A DNA stretch of 8,987 nt from Nocardioidaceae bacterium (GCA_013696065.1 JACCZJ010000322.1:1-8987); one strand, 5' to 3'; shown: positions 1 through 5,622, numbered from the stretch's first letter. Notes: generated by a model from the sequence alone, not told the origin. Translations and numbers: made by a program.

Positions 1-1187
1 TGGTGGACCAGCACGTCGCGTCGAGCGATCGCCGCGAACATGTCGACGGGGCTCGCCGACTCGACCTCCGCCAGGTGCCTGTGCGTCCGAGGAACGAACG
101 CTGAATATTTCAGCTCTGGACGGTCCAGGTCGGCGATGCCATGCAGGCCGGTCAGGTCAAGGGGCCCGGGCAGGTGAAAGACCTCGCTTGGTGAGACGTC
201 GAGCTCTGAGACGAGCAGATCCAGCACGTGCGGGTCGATGTTCTCCTCCACTTCGAGCCGAACAGGGGAGCCGAAACGGCGGCGCTGCAAACCTAGCTCT
301 AATGCCTTGAGGAGGTTTTCGGCGTCATCTTCCTCGACTTCGAGATCCTCGTTGCGCGTCACCCGGAAGGCATGGTGCTGCAGCACCTCCATGCCGGGGA
401 AGAGCTGATCGAGATGCGCCGACATCACATCTTCGAGCGGAACGAAGCGTTGGCCGCCCAAGGTCACGAACCGCGGGAAGATCGGTGGCACCTTCACCCG
501 CGCGAAGTGCTCCTTGCCCGAATCAGGGTTGCGGATCGTCACCGCCAGGTTGAGCGACAAACCAGAGATGTACGGGAAAGGATGCGCCGGGTCGACGGCC
601 AGTGGCGTCAGCACGGGGAACACCCGCTCTGTGAAGAGCTCCTGCATGCGCTTGTGCTCGTCGCTGTCGAGCTCGTCCCAACGGAGGATTTGTATGTCGG
701 CTGAGTCCAACGCCTTCATCACGTCTTCACGGAAGAGCTGGCCATGCCCCTTCATGAGGTCTCGTGACTCGCGCCAGATGGCTTCGAGCACGTCGCGGGG
801 CATCATGCCGCTTGCGGCTTGAACCGCCACTCCGGCGGCGAGGCGGCGCTTGAGCCCAGCCACCCTCACCATGAAGAACTCGTCGAGGTTGCTGGCAAAG
901 ATCGCCAGAAAGCGGGTGCGTTCGAGGAGGGGGAGTGCCGGGTCCTCTGCCAGCTCGAGCACTCTGCTGTTGAAGCGCAGCCACGACAACTCCCTGTCGA
1001 GGAAACGGTCGTCGGGCAGATCGTCGTGTTGCGCCTCGTAGGGTGGGTCGACGTCGAACGGTTCGCCGACGGCGGTCAGCTGCTGGTCGGCAGCCGCCTG
1101 GTCCACACCGCTTGCGGTTTCGATAGGGAGCGCGTCGGACTGGTCAGAGGGAGGGGCTTCTCGCCGCGAGGCCGACTGCGTTGACAT
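1..1187 (-). CDS. ppk1: Polyphosphate kinase 1, N-terminal part (cut by window edge)
   Basis: PPK1 makes long-chain inorganic polyphosphate from the gamma-phosphate of ATP, reversibly. The visible 395 residues cover the N-terminal and head domains and the start of the catalytic part. After a variable, acidic tail (residues 1-60) comes the conserved block RELSW (65-69), then FLAIFASNLDEFF (93-105) with the Asn of NLDEF that contacts adenine in characterised PPKs, then VFPVLTPLAVDPAHPFP and FARVKVP. The last visible residues, ARRDVLVH, are typical of the region before the catalytic core; the phosphohistidine lies outside the window. Family length is about 690-740 aa, so roughly half is missing. 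I chose ATG at 1187; it has an SD-like AGGTGA (1200-1205) 12 nt upstream. A second, out-of-frame ATG at 1195 is only 4 nt from that SD. No neighbour is clearly co-transcribed. The identification is firm; the exact start is less so. Confidence 0.95.
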   Translation of the reverse strand, partial: MSTQSASRREAPPSDQSDALPIETASGVDQAAADQQLTAVGEPFDVDPPYEAQHDDLPDDRFLDRELSWLRFNSRVLELAEDPALPLLERTRFLAIFASNLDEFFMVRVAGLKRRLAAGVAVQAASGMMPRDVLEAIWRESRDLMKGHGQLFREDVMKALDSADIQILRWDELDSDEHKRMQELFTERVFPVLTPLAVDPAHPFPYISGLSLNLAVTIRNPDSGKEHFARVKVPPIFPRFVTLGGQRFVPLEDVMSAHLDQLFPGMEVLQHHAFRVTRNEDLEVEEDDAENLLKALELGLQRRRFGSPVRLEVEENIDPHVLDLLVSELDVSPSEVFHLPGPLDLTGLHGIADLDRPELKYSAFVPRTHRHLAEVESASPVDMFAAIARRDVLVH

Positions 1188-1885
1188 GCAAACATGGTCT
1201 CACCTGTGGATGAACAGCGGGCGAACATGCTGCCTCGCCCTGTCCCGGGCGACCGCGGCTCAGCGTCCGCACGAGTGACTGGTCGTCGGACGTCGAAGCT
1301 GAAGCAGGTTTGGGTGGGGCGGAACTGGACAGCTGCAGCGAGCGAGCGAGGGGCATGCGGCCCTGCCCATGCTGTGCCGAAACCTGCGCATCGCGCGCCA
1401 AAGCTATTTATAGGCAGCGCCGTGGAGTCTCAGTGCGGCAAGATCAGTCCATGGCACGCGTGGCCGCGCTCTCGCTGCGGCTGAGACGGGGCACCCGGTA
1501 ACGGCAAGCACCCGCAGGGCCGCGAAATCGTTCACGTGCACGAAAGTACGGCCGGATCCGCCATCGCAAGCCGCAGTATCGTTCACATGAACGAAAATGG
1601 CGAGCCTGCCCGGTGTTTCTACGCCGCGGTTGCCCGGCCAGACGTCCGCCAAAGCGTTACCGACCGCCTGATGCGGCGGACCGGTGCCGCCGCCTACGCG
1701 GCTGAAGGGGGACCGTTGACAGGGCTCCAGTGCTGGGCGAGCAGGCGCGGAACCCAGGCGCCCAAAGGTCAAGGAGCGCGCGTCGATAACAGGTCAACCG
1801 TTACACCCCAGCCAGCCGCGTGGTGGCGAGCGACGCCATCTGTGGATGCTGGCGGGTGGAATCGCCAGACGACGTCGGCAGGCCG
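1188..1885. other. Large intergenic region between ppk1 and mshD
   Basis: About 700 bp lies between the ppk1 start and the mshD stop. The reading frames inside it (minus 1404-1772, plus 1536-1940) show no recognisable domain or strong codon bias, and the plus frame runs into the mshD 3' end, so I call none of them. What I do see: an AT island CTATTTATAG at 1404-1413, which on the minus strand offers a TATAAA box (1407-1412) about 220 bp before ppk1, without a good -35; two matching inverted repeats at 1528-1594; and alternative short hairpins with arms CGCCA/TGGCG at 1835-1867, just beyond the mshD stop, without a T-tract. The region may hold the ppk1 promoter and the end of the mshD transcript. 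Confidence 0.6.
1528..1594. promoter_or_regulatory. Pair of operator-like inverted repeats
   Basis: Site 2 (1579-1594) is a perfect palindrome with arms TCGTTCA and TGAACGA around a CA spacer. Site 1 (1528-1543) is the same sequence with one arm mismatch (TCGTTCA, spacer CG, TGCACGA). Both are preceded by an A or T and followed by AA, so the match extends slightly past the arms. The centres are 51 bp apart, close to five helical turns, which would put both on the same DNA face. This suits a dimeric repressor of TetR or IclR type; that is inference. No regulator gene is adjacent in the window. The likely target is ppk1, about 340 bp away, or an unseen small transcript. Confidence 0.4.
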
Positions 1886-2803
1886 CTATGGCTGGGAGTA
1901 CACCACATCGGTGGTGTGCAGGCCGAAGCCCAGCCGCTGATAGAGACCGATGGCTGGGAGGTTGTCAGCCTCTACATAGAGCATGACCTGGCCGACGCCG
2001 AGGCCGAACAAATGGTGTAGCCCGGTCAACGTGAGTGCCTTTCCCAACCCGACCCCTTGAGCATCGGGGTGTACGCCGAGCGCGTGCACTTCACCCATGG
2101 TGGCATCGATGGCGGTTGCCGGATGCACCTTGGTCCAGTGGAAGCCGACCAGCTCACCTGAGCGCTCAGCCAAGAAGAAACCGGCCGGATCGAACCACGC
2201 CTGTCGCATGCGCTGTCGAAGGTCGTCAAGGCTCACCCTGCTCTGCTCGGGGTGGTCCGCGAAAGCCGCTGCGTTGAGCTCGACCCAAGCCTTGTCGTCG
2301 CGCTCTGGCTCGAAGGTGCGGACCGAGACATCGGCGGGGTACGTCGCAGCATCCATCGCCATACCCGCAGTGCGCCGCATTTGCCACAGCTCACGGATCC
2401 GCACGAGGCCGAGCCTGCCAGCGAAGCCGCGGGCAGCAGGCACGTCACCATGAGCCCAGATCCCGAGTCGAGATGAGGCTGACTCAGCGACGAGAGCCAA
2501 GAACAACTTCGAGGCGATGCCGGCCCTTCGATGGTCTGGGTGTACGACGAGATGGGCGCTGGCAGCGGCGCTGCCCAGGTCGAGATGGGCATACCCGAGG
2601 ACCTCCTGGGGTATGCCGCCTCGCGCCAGCAGATGGCGTCGCGTAGAGGGGACTCCGAACTCGAGATCCAGCCGAACCTGGTCATCGAGGTGCGCCTTGC
2701 CGTCCACCCGGAGACTCGCCAACTCGATTTCACGGATCCCCTCGAGCTCTGTGGTTGATATCCGATCGACGACCCAAACTCCGACATCAGCCGACGGGGT
2801 CAC
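1886..2803 (-). CDS. mshD: Mycothiol synthase (tandem GNAT acetyltransferase)
   Basis: MshD performs the last step of mycothiol synthesis: it acetylates Cys-GlcN-inositol with acetyl-CoA in the cytosol. The 305-residue product has two GNAT halves, as in the M. tuberculosis enzyme (about 315 aa). The N-terminal half carries the acetyl-CoA loop VVHPDHRRAGIASK (86-99). The C-terminal, catalytically important half has GEVHALGVHPDAQGVGLGKA (237-256) followed by LYVEADNLPAIGLYQRLGF (275-293), a characteristic MshD C-terminal signature. The start is a GTG whose first bases overlap the glnR stop (GTGA, 4-bp overlap), so translation is probably coupled; I see no clear SD. The order glnR-mshD is the same as Rv0818-Rv0819 in M. 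tuberculosis. A strong palindrome lies 27-54 bp upstream of the start, inside glnR. Confidence 0.93.
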   Translation of the reverse strand: MTPSADVGVWVVDRISTTELEGIREIELASLRVDGKAHLDDQVRLDLEFGVPSTRRHLLARGGIPQEVLGYAHLDLGSAAASAHLVVHPDHRRAGIASKLFLALVAESASSRLGIWAHGDVPAARGFAGRLGLVRIRELWQMRRTAGMAMDAATYPADVSVRTFEPERDDKAWVELNAAAFADHPEQSRVSLDDLRQRMRQAWFDPAGFFLAERSGELVGFHWTKVHPATAIDATMGEVHALGVHPDAQGVGLGKALTLTGLHHLFGLGVGQVMLYVEADNLPAIGLYQRLGFGLHTTDVVYSQP

Positions 2804-3597
2804 CGGTGGTAGGCCTGACTTCGCTCCCTCGCGGACGTTGACCGGTCAGAGTCCGCGCTAGCGAGTGACCCTGCGGCTCGTCCTTCAGCATTCGCCGGTT
2901 CGTCGGGGTCACGCTGTTCGACGTCAGGGAGCACGAAGCGATACCCGACGTTGCGTACGGTGCCGATGAGTGCTTCTCGCTCGACCCCGAGCTTGGCGCG
3001 AAGGCGCCGTACGTGGACATCGACGGTGCGCGTGCCACCGAAATAGTCGTATCCCCAGACCTCTTGGAGCAGCTGCTGGCGGGTGAAGACCCGTCCCGGG
3101 TGCTGGGCGAGGTATTTAAGCAGCTCGAACTCTTTGAACGTGAGGTCAAGGCTCACGCCGTCGAGGCGTGCCGAGTAGGTTGTCTCGTCAATTTCGACTC
3201 CACCTCTGCGGATGACAGTCTCCGGCTGGCTGCCGTCTTGGGACATTGCGAGGCGGCCCTGCGCCAACCGAAGTCGCGCTTCGAACTCGGCAGGCCCGGC
3301 CGTGGTGAGCACGATGTCGTCAGCGCCCCAATCCGCGGCCACGACAGCCAACCCACCCTCAGTAACAACCAAAAGAACGGCGACATTCACGCCGGTGGTG
3401 CGCATGAGGCGGCAAAGGCTTCGCACGGACACGAGTTCGTGTCGCCCATCGACCAAGATGGCATCGCAGCGTGGAGCTTCGAGCAGCAGAGTGGGCTCGG
3501 CAGGGATGATCTTCACGTGGTGGGGCAGCAATCCCAAGGCGGGCAGGATCTCAGCGGAGGCCTCTGACGAGTCGGTCAGCAACAGCAGATGGCTCAT
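2800..3597 (-). CDS. glnR: GlnR-type orphan response regulator (OmpR family)
   Basis: GlnR is the global nitrogen regulator of actinomycetes, acting on glutamine synthetase, ammonium uptake and other nitrogen genes. The 265-residue product has an atypical receiver domain (1-115): it starts MSHLLLLTDS, lacks the usual paired acidic residues of the phosphorylation pocket, and keeps DAILVDGR with Asp50. A winged-helix DNA-binding domain follows (about 130-225), with DLTFKEFELLKYLAQHPGRV, the recognition region FGGTRTVDVHVRRLRAKLG, and IGTVRNVGYRF. The last 40 residues are a low-complexity charged tail. In-frame codons extend upstream to 3759, but I place the start at ATG 3597, where homologues begin and an SD GAGGAGG (3609-3615) sits 11 nt away. 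There is no partner histidine kinase in view. It is divergent from the sulfur-carrier gene (132 bp spacer) and overlaps mshD. Confidence 0.93.
   Translation of the reverse strand: MSHLLLLTDSSEASAEILPALGLLPHHVKIIPAEPTLLLEAPRCDAILVDGRHELVSVRSLCRLMRTTGVNVAVLLVVTEGGLAVVAADWGADDIVLTTAGPAEFEARLRLAQGRLAMSQDGSQPETVIRRGGVEIDETTYSARLDGVSLDLTFKEFELLKYLAQHPGRVFTRQQLLQEVWGYDYFGGTRTVDVHVRRLRAKLGVEREALIGTVRNVGYRFVLPDVEQRDPDEPANAEGRAAGSLASADSDRSTSARERSQAYHR
2821..2864. repeat. Nested palindrome at glnR 3' end
   Basis: The core 2830-2857 has 7-bp perfect arms CGCGGAC (2830-2836) and GTCCGCG (2851-2857). They enclose a perfect 10-bp palindrome TGACCGGTCA (2839-2848), so 24 of 28 positions are symmetric. An outer pair, TCGCT (2821-2825) and AGCGA (2860-2864), extends the structure. 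It lies in the non-conserved tail of glnR, just before the mshD start. It could be a REP-like element inserted in the tail codons, an operator, or an mRNA hairpin tuning mshD relative to glnR; the sequence alone does not decide. Confidence 0.55.
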
Positions 3598-3608
3598 GAG
3601 TGCACACA

Positions 3609-3615
3609 CCTCCTC
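3609..3615 (-). promoter_or_regulatory. Ribosome binding site of glnR
   Basis: GAGGAGG on the minus strand, 11 nt before ATG 3597. It supports this start over the longer in-frame reading that begins at 3759. Confidence 0.6.
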
Positions 3616-3628
3616 GCAGTCGCTCGTG

Positions 3629-3654
3629 GATACCGACCATGTGGTCTTGGTATC
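3629..3654. promoter_or_regulatory. Inverted repeat in the glnR 5' leader
   Basis: Outer arms GATACC (3629-3634) and GGTATC (3649-3654) flank inner arms GACC and GGTC with a four-base loop; the only irregularity is a TT bulge on one side. It lies 32 bp upstream of the glnR start. It can act as an mRNA hairpin or as a dimer operator in the divergent spacer. It does not resemble the GTnAC-n6-GAAAC GlnR box, so autoregulation by GlnR is not obvious. Confidence 0.4.
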
Positions 3655-3675
3655 TCGGTGCGGAGAAACACAAGA

Positions 3676-3704
3676 GGGCCCCGTAGGCGGATTCGCCTGG
3701 GCCC
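3676..3704 (-). terminator. GC-rich hairpin, terminator- or attenuator-like, in glnR leader
   Basis: Self-complementary GGGCCC arms (3676-3681 and 3699-3704) enclose a second stem AGGCG (3685-3689) with CGCCT (3694-3698), with a GATT tetraloop and a three-base bulge: 11 base pairs in total. Read on the minus strand, the stem is followed by TCTTGTGTTTCTC, which is moderately T-rich; read on the plus strand it is not. No gene ends just upstream on the minus strand, so as a terminator it would act as an attenuator between the glnR promoter and the gene. A possible minus-strand -10 (TATCGT, 3718-3723) lies immediately upstream. Weak evidence for function, clear evidence for the structure. Confidence 0.4.
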
Positions 3705-3729
3705 CATCGCACTTGAGACGATACCCGAC

Positions 3730-4038
3730 ATGGCGCATCGAGCGGTGGACGATCAGCAAAATCAGACAGCCAGCGAGTCACCTCGCGTCACCGTCCGCTA
3801 TTGGGCCGCCGCGCGCGCCGCAGCTGGAGTCGACGAGGAAACGATCTTCGGCAGAAACGTCGCAGAGGTTCTCACCGCCGCGGTCCGAGCGCACGATGGA
3901 GATCTGCGCTTCGAGCGCGTCCTACGACTCTCGTCGATTCTGGTGGGCGAGGCGCCGGTGGGCACCAGGGAGCTTGAAACCGTGGTCGTCGAGTCTGGAG
4001 ACGTGCTGGAGATCCTGCCGCCGTTCGCGGGGGGATGA
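3730..4038 (+). CDS. MoaD/ThiS-family sulfur carrier protein
   Basis: This is a small ubiquitin-like sulfur carrier of 102 residues. Such proteins receive sulfur as a C-terminal thiocarboxylate and hand it to molybdopterin, thiamine, cysteine or other pathways. The family signs are the beta-strand start VTVRYWAAARAAAG (20-33), the middle LSSILVGE, the acidic DVLEILPPFAGG end and the terminal Gly-Gly. The end matches MoaD/ThiS proteins, but the sequence does not reveal which pathway it serves. The adjacent rhodanese and SseC-like protein suggest a general sulfur-transfer role, as for the hypothetical proteins near cysA2 in mycobacteria. I chose ATG 3730; the first 18 residues are not conserved-looking and the SD is poor (GAGACG upstream). 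A longer in-frame reading from 3589 would overlap glnR and is unlikely. Divergent from glnR. Confidence 0.82.
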   Translation: MAHRAVDDQQNQTASESPRVTVRYWAAARAAAGVDEETIFGRNVAEVLTAAVRAHDGDLRFERVLRLSSILVGEAPVGTRELETVVVESGDVLEILPPFAGG

Positions 4039-4078
4039 GGCCGCCATTTCGTGGGAAGAGGAGACTGCCGTCGCGAAG

Positions 4079-4130
4079 GTATGTCGAGCACACCGATGCG
4101 CCCGACATGTGATACGCCATCTCGGCATAC
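4079..4130. promoter_or_regulatory. Cluster of ATGTCG-type half-sites upstream of the leader peptide
   Basis: Three copies of one short motif occur: GTATGTCGAG (plus, 4079-4088), ACATGTCGGG (minus, 4101-4110) and GTATGCCGAG (minus, 4121-4130). The first two form a 28-bp imperfect inverted repeat (4081-4108) with 6-bp perfect ends; its three mismatches would be G-U pairs in minus-strand RNA. The first and third form a 10-bp stem with one G-U pair in plus-strand RNA. The cluster ends about 34 bp before the proposed -10 box, a usual place for an activator or repressor. The regulator is unknown. Confidence 0.4.
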
Positions 4131-4163
4131 GAGAGGGCAGAGGGAGGCATGGAGCCGGTCGTC

Positions 4164-4169
4164 TATCTT
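4164..4169 (+). promoter_or_regulatory. -10 box for a leaderless transcript
   Basis: TATCTT fits the actinobacterial TANNNT -10 consensus. Its last base is followed by 7 nt and then the A of ATG 4177, the usual distance from -10 to a transcription start, so the transcript could begin at the start codon. There is no recognisable -35, which is common in these promoters. No SD precedes ATG 4177, in line with leaderless translation. Confidence 0.45.
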
Positions 4170-4176
4170 GTACGCC

Positions 4177-4254
4177 ATGCATTCGACCTATCTCACGAAG
4201 CGTCGCGTGGTGGATCACTGCCTCACCGCGACAGCTCTGTGTCGAATGCTCTAA
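4177..4254 (+). CDS. Putative 25-residue regulatory leader peptide
   Basis: A short ORF upstream of the sulfurtransferase gene. Key residues are L6, K8, R9, R10, D13, C15 and the C22-R23 near the end. The pattern of a hydrophobic start, Arg-Arg-x-x-Asp, then Ala-Leu-Cys-Arg is like the 'putative leader peptide' ORFs found before sulfur-metabolism genes in Streptomyces and relatives, and mycobacteria have a cysteine-rich leader ORF for the same purpose; this comparison is from memory. Two Cys codons (TGC and TGT) sit in the last 11 codons. Such peptides let ribosome stalling report on cysteine supply. It starts 7 nt after a -10 box, so it is probably leaderless. The 217 nt between it and the sulfurtransferase hold several hairpins. 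No enzymatic role is expected. The main doubt is its size. Confidence 0.6.
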   Translation: MHSTYLTKRRVVDHCLTATALCRML

Positions 4255-4471
4255 CCGGGCAACGCCCCGACTCCTCTTGCCGCTGAGCGGTCCTGGACTC
4301 AATCCGGTGAGTCCCGAGAGCGTGTTGCCTCGAAGGCCTTGCAGCCTTCCCCCATCGATGCCCCGAAGTTGCCGCAGTCGCGACTTCCAGCGCCGCACCG
4401 CCTTAAGCCCGTAAACGCCGAGAGATCGTCCACCGACTGGTGCTTCGATCCACCACCATGGAGGTATTCGC
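4255..4471 (+). promoter_or_regulatory. Leader with successive hairpins before the sulfurtransferase gene
   Basis: The 217-nt leader after the small ORF carries: a short stem CCGC/GCGG (4280-4290); a perfect 7-bp stem GGACTCA/TGAGTCC with a six-base loop (4295-4314); a perfect 6-bp stem GAAGGC/GCCTTC (4332-4349); and a two-part stem GATCG-CACC/GGTG-CGATC (4424-4450) that ends 10 nt before the SD GGAGG (4460-4464). TGGTG at 4438-4442 can alternatively pair with CACCA at 4451-4455, which would break the last stem. A further stem CGACA/TGTCG (4229-4244) covers the last Cys codon of the leader ORF. None has a clear U-tract, so control of translation or Rho-dependent termination is as likely as intrinsic attenuation. 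Confidence 0.45.
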
Positions 4472-5323
4472 ATGAGCCGCGACACCGCACTCGTTGACGC
4501 AGATTGGGTCGAGAGCCATCTCAACGATCCCGACATCGTCTTGGTCGAAGTCGACGAAGACACCAGCGCCTATGACAAGGGCCATATTGCTGGCGCCGTC
4601 AAGATCGACTGGAAAGAGGACCTGCAAGACCCGATCCGTCGCGACTTCGTCAATCAGCAGCAGTTCGAAGCCCTGCTCTCCGAGCGCGGCATCGGCAACG
4701 ACGACACCGTCGTCTTGTATGGCGGCAACAACAACTGGTTCGCTTCCTACGCCTACTGGTACTTCAAGTTGTACGGGCATGACGCAGTGCTCCTGCTTGA
4801 CGGGGGTCGCAAGAAATGGGAGCTGGACTCTCGCGAGTTGACCGAGGAGCCGGTCACCCGCGAAGCGACGGCGTACACCGCCAAGGCCCCTAATCTCGCC
4901 ATCCGCGCATACAGGGACGAGGTCGTGGAGGCGATCGGCGTCAAGAACCTTGTCGACGTCCGCTCGCCGGACGAGTACGCCGGCCGCCTGCTCGCACCAG
5001 CTCACCTCCCCCAAGAGTCGGCGCAGCGGGGCGGCCACATCCCTACCGCCTCAAACGTCCCGTGGAGCAAAGCGGCCAACGATGACGGCACCTTCAAGAG
5101 CGACGACGAGCTCAAGACGCTCTATGCCGAAGCTGGAGTGGACTTCGGCAACAAGGACACGATCGCCTATTGCCGCATTGGCGAGCGCAGCGCACACACG
5201 TGGTTTGTGCTGCACGAGCTCCTGGACGAGCCCGACGTCAAGAACTACGACGGTTCGTGGACCGAGTACGGCTCGCTTGTCGGTGTGCCCGTGGCGATCG
5301 GCGACGAGCCTGGGGAAGCCTGA
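4472..5323 (+). CDS. cysA2: Thiosulfate sulfurtransferase (tandem rhodanese, CysA2/SseA type)
   Basis: This enzyme moves sulfane sulfur from thiosulfate (or another donor) to an acceptor through a cysteine persulfide. The 283-residue protein has two rhodanese domains. The first, inactive-type domain (about 5-125) has VEVDEDTSAYDKGHIAGAVK (25-44) and LYGGNNNWFASYAYWYFKLY (82-101). The second (about 145-275) has VDVRSPDEYAGRLLAPAHLP (161-180) and the active-site loop CRIGERS with Cys234, followed by HTWFVLHELL and NYDGSWTEYGSLVG. Full length, intact. It closely resembles mycobacterial CysA2/CysA3, which despite the name are not the sulfate-transport ATPase CysA. An SD GGAGG (4460-4464) lies 7 nt before ATG. 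The stop shares one base with the sseC start, so the two are co-translated. Upstream leader elements suggest control by sulfur or cysteine status. Confidence 0.95.
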   Translation: MSRDTALVDADWVESHLNDPDIVLVEVDEDTSAYDKGHIAGAVKIDWKEDLQDPIRRDFVNQQQFEALLSERGIGNDDTVVLYGGNNNWFASYAYWYFKLYGHDAVLLLDGGRKKWELDSRELTEEPVTREATAYTAKAPNLAIRAYRDEVVEAIGVKNLVDVRSPDEYAGRLLAPAHLPQESAQRGGHIPTASNVPWSKAANDDGTFKSDDELKTLYAEAGVDFGNKDTIAYCRIGERSAHTWFVLHELLDEPDVKNYDGSWTEYGSLVGVPVAIGDEPGEA

Positions 5324-5622
5324 TGTGCGGTGTTCCCGTAGGCGGCCTCAGCCTTGAGGGTGTCGATGTTGCCAAAGAGTCGATCATCCAAGGTGTGGTC
5401 GTAAGCGGCGATAGCGACCCCGTCAGCGGCGCCTATGTGCGGTTGCTCGACCGCACGGGGGAGTTCACCGCCGAGGTGCCGACGAGTGCGACCGGTCAGT
5501 TCAGGTTCTTCGCCGCGCCAGGTGACTGGACGCTGCGCACCCTTGCGCCGCGTTCCTCACCTGTGGACCAGCGTGTCACCGCTTCTCGCGGCGAGGTCGC
5601 CGAGGTAGTCATCACGATCTAG
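5323..5622 (+). CDS. sseC: SseC-like protein (DUF1416)
   Basis: A 99-residue protein that matches the mycobacterial SseC1/SseC2 family, always found beside CysA2-type sulfurtransferases; its biochemical role is not established. Signs: the MCG start with Cys2, the beta-rich GVVVSGDSDPVSGAYVRLLD (24-43), then EFTAEV, SATGQFRFFAAPGDWTLRTL (55-74) and a terminal strand EVAEVVITI. The fold looks like a carboxypeptidase-regulatory (transthyretin-like) beta-sandwich, and Cys2 could act as a sulfur acceptor or be structural; both are inferences. The start ATG overlaps the upstream TGA by one base (TGATG), so a longer in-frame reading from 5170 inside the sulfurtransferase is not needed. A strong hairpin 37 bp after the stop ends the unit. 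Confidence 0.9.
   Translation: MCGVPVGGLSLEGVDVAKESIIQGVVVSGDSDPVSGAYVRLLDRTGEFTAEVPTSATGQFRFFAAPGDWTLRTLAPRSSPVDQRVTASRGEVAEVVITI

Noticed and set aside
1716..1721. TTGACA hexamer, possible -35
   Set aside because: No TANNNT box at 16-19 bp downstream and no gene follows on that strand.
1404..1772. Minus-strand 122-residue frame with repeated FVHVND in the ppk1-mshD gap
   Set aside because: No SD, no recognisable domain; the repeat comes from the two palindromic sites being 51 bp apart.
1536..1940. Plus-strand 134-residue frame in the same gap
   Set aside because: Overlaps the mshD 3' end in antisense, has mixed codon use and no recognisable product.
2939..2949. 11-mer CGATACCCGAC repeated at 3719-3729, as a possible regulatory box inside glnR
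   Set aside because: The copy at 2939 encodes the conserved VGYR of the winged helix, so coding constraint explains it; the match is probably chance.
3598..3759. N-terminal extension of glnR by 54 residues
   Set aside because: The extension includes the leader hairpins and the start of the divergent gene; homologues begin at MSHLLLL-like residues and the SD supports 3597.
3212..4414. 400-residue plus-strand open frame across glnR and the sulfur carrier
   Set aside because: It is antisense to glnR and out of frame with the carrier gene; the product is Ser/Arg-rich and shows no domain. A GC-rich shadow frame.
3922..4563. 213-residue minus-strand frame over the carrier end and the leader region
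   Set aside because: It runs antisense to recognised genes; its CRAHRCARH segment also appears on the other strand only because of the inverted repeat at 4081-4108.
4403..5038. Minus-strand 211-residue frame opposite the sulfurtransferase
   Set aside because: Mirror of a strongly conserved gene; hydrophobic Val/Asp-rich product is a typical antisense artefact.
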